Positions 14,206 to 14,287 of a stretch of DNA of 14,287 nt are shown one piece after another. Position numbers and translations under genes: made by a program. The notes beneath the pieces were generated by a model. That model was not told where the DNA came from, did not search any database, and worked only from the letters and a program-made list of their open reading frames with translations. Origin of the DNA: Methylococcaceae bacterium UBA975 (GTDB lineage: Bacteria; Pseudomonadota; Gammaproteobacteria; Methylococcales; Cycloclasticaceae); contig DBBV01000019.1 of the NCBI GenBank assembly GCA_002292375.1, positions 1 to 14,287 of the forward strand, in the 5' to 3' direction. The stretch's first letter is position 1; the number at the start of each line of letters is the position of its first letter.

Positions 14206-14287
14206 TCTATTAAAGCGCTTTATGCCGTTAATTGTCTTTATCAGCTTGGTCGTCCTACTCGCTATTGGCTTAGGCCTAGACCCTAAA
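14195..14287 (+). CDS. ccmG: N-terminus of thiol:disulfide oxidoreductase CcmG/DsbE (partial)
   Basis: The first 31 codons are seen before the right edge. They encode a short basic start and one membrane anchor (about 9-28) ending LGLDPK, which fits the CcmG/DsbE N-terminus that precedes the thioredoxin domain. The thioredoxin domain and its CxxC active site lie outside the window. The ATG overlaps the ccmF stop by 11 bases, and position directly after ccmF is the standard place for ccmG. Identity depends mostly on this order. Confidence 0.8.
   Translation, partial: MNSNLLKRFMPLIVFISLVVLLAIGLGLDPK

Overview
The window looks like chromosomal DNA from a marine-type gammaproteobacterium. This rests on the overall protein character (System I cytochrome c maturation genes, an OprO/OprP-type porin, a DmsE/MtrB-type conduit) and moderate GC; the genus cannot be read from the sequence. 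No mobile element, tRNA, rRNA or CRISPR array is visible.

Layout. Positions 1-94 hold the last 30 codons of an unidentified gene, followed by a strong terminator. Positions 190-1542 (+) encode a phosphate-selective-type (OprO/P) outer-membrane porin. A bidirectional terminator separates it from a long minus-strand block. Read in its own direction (right to left), that block has two parts. The first (9345 to 5023) is a four-gene, tightly spaced electron-transfer operon: a periplasmic decaheme cytochrome of the DmsE/MtrA family, an MtrB/PioB-type outer-membrane barrel, a diheme class I cytochrome and a tetraheme NapC/NirT/CymA-type quinol dehydrogenase. The second (4929 to 1619) is a catabolic set: an HSL-type alpha/beta hydrolase, a type I Baeyer-Villiger monooxygenase and a MaoC-like hotdog protein. 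On the plus strand from 9653 the cytochrome c maturation operon ccmABCDEF runs off the right edge into ccmG, with every neighbouring pair of genes overlapping.

How they work together. The electron-transfer operon contains the parts needed to link the quinone pool to the cell surface: inner-membrane tetraheme protein, periplasmic diheme shuttle, decaheme wire and barrel sheath. Together these carry 16 covalently bound hemes, and the divergent ccm operon encodes the machinery that attaches such hemes. No surface cytochrome (MtrC/OmcA type) and no molybdoenzyme (DmsAB type) is encoded in the window, so the outer partner and the direction of electron flow are open. An FNR/Anr-like palindrome lies in the divergent intergenic region, about 41.5 bp upstream of a possible start site for the cytochrome operon, which hints at oxygen control.

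The monooxygenase and hydrolase form a classical pair (ketone to ester or lactone, then hydrolysis). The monooxygenase has Phe in place of the His of the Baeyer-Villiger fingerprint, and the MaoC-like protein lacks the recognisable hydratase Asp/His pair, so exact chemistries should not be assumed from family names.
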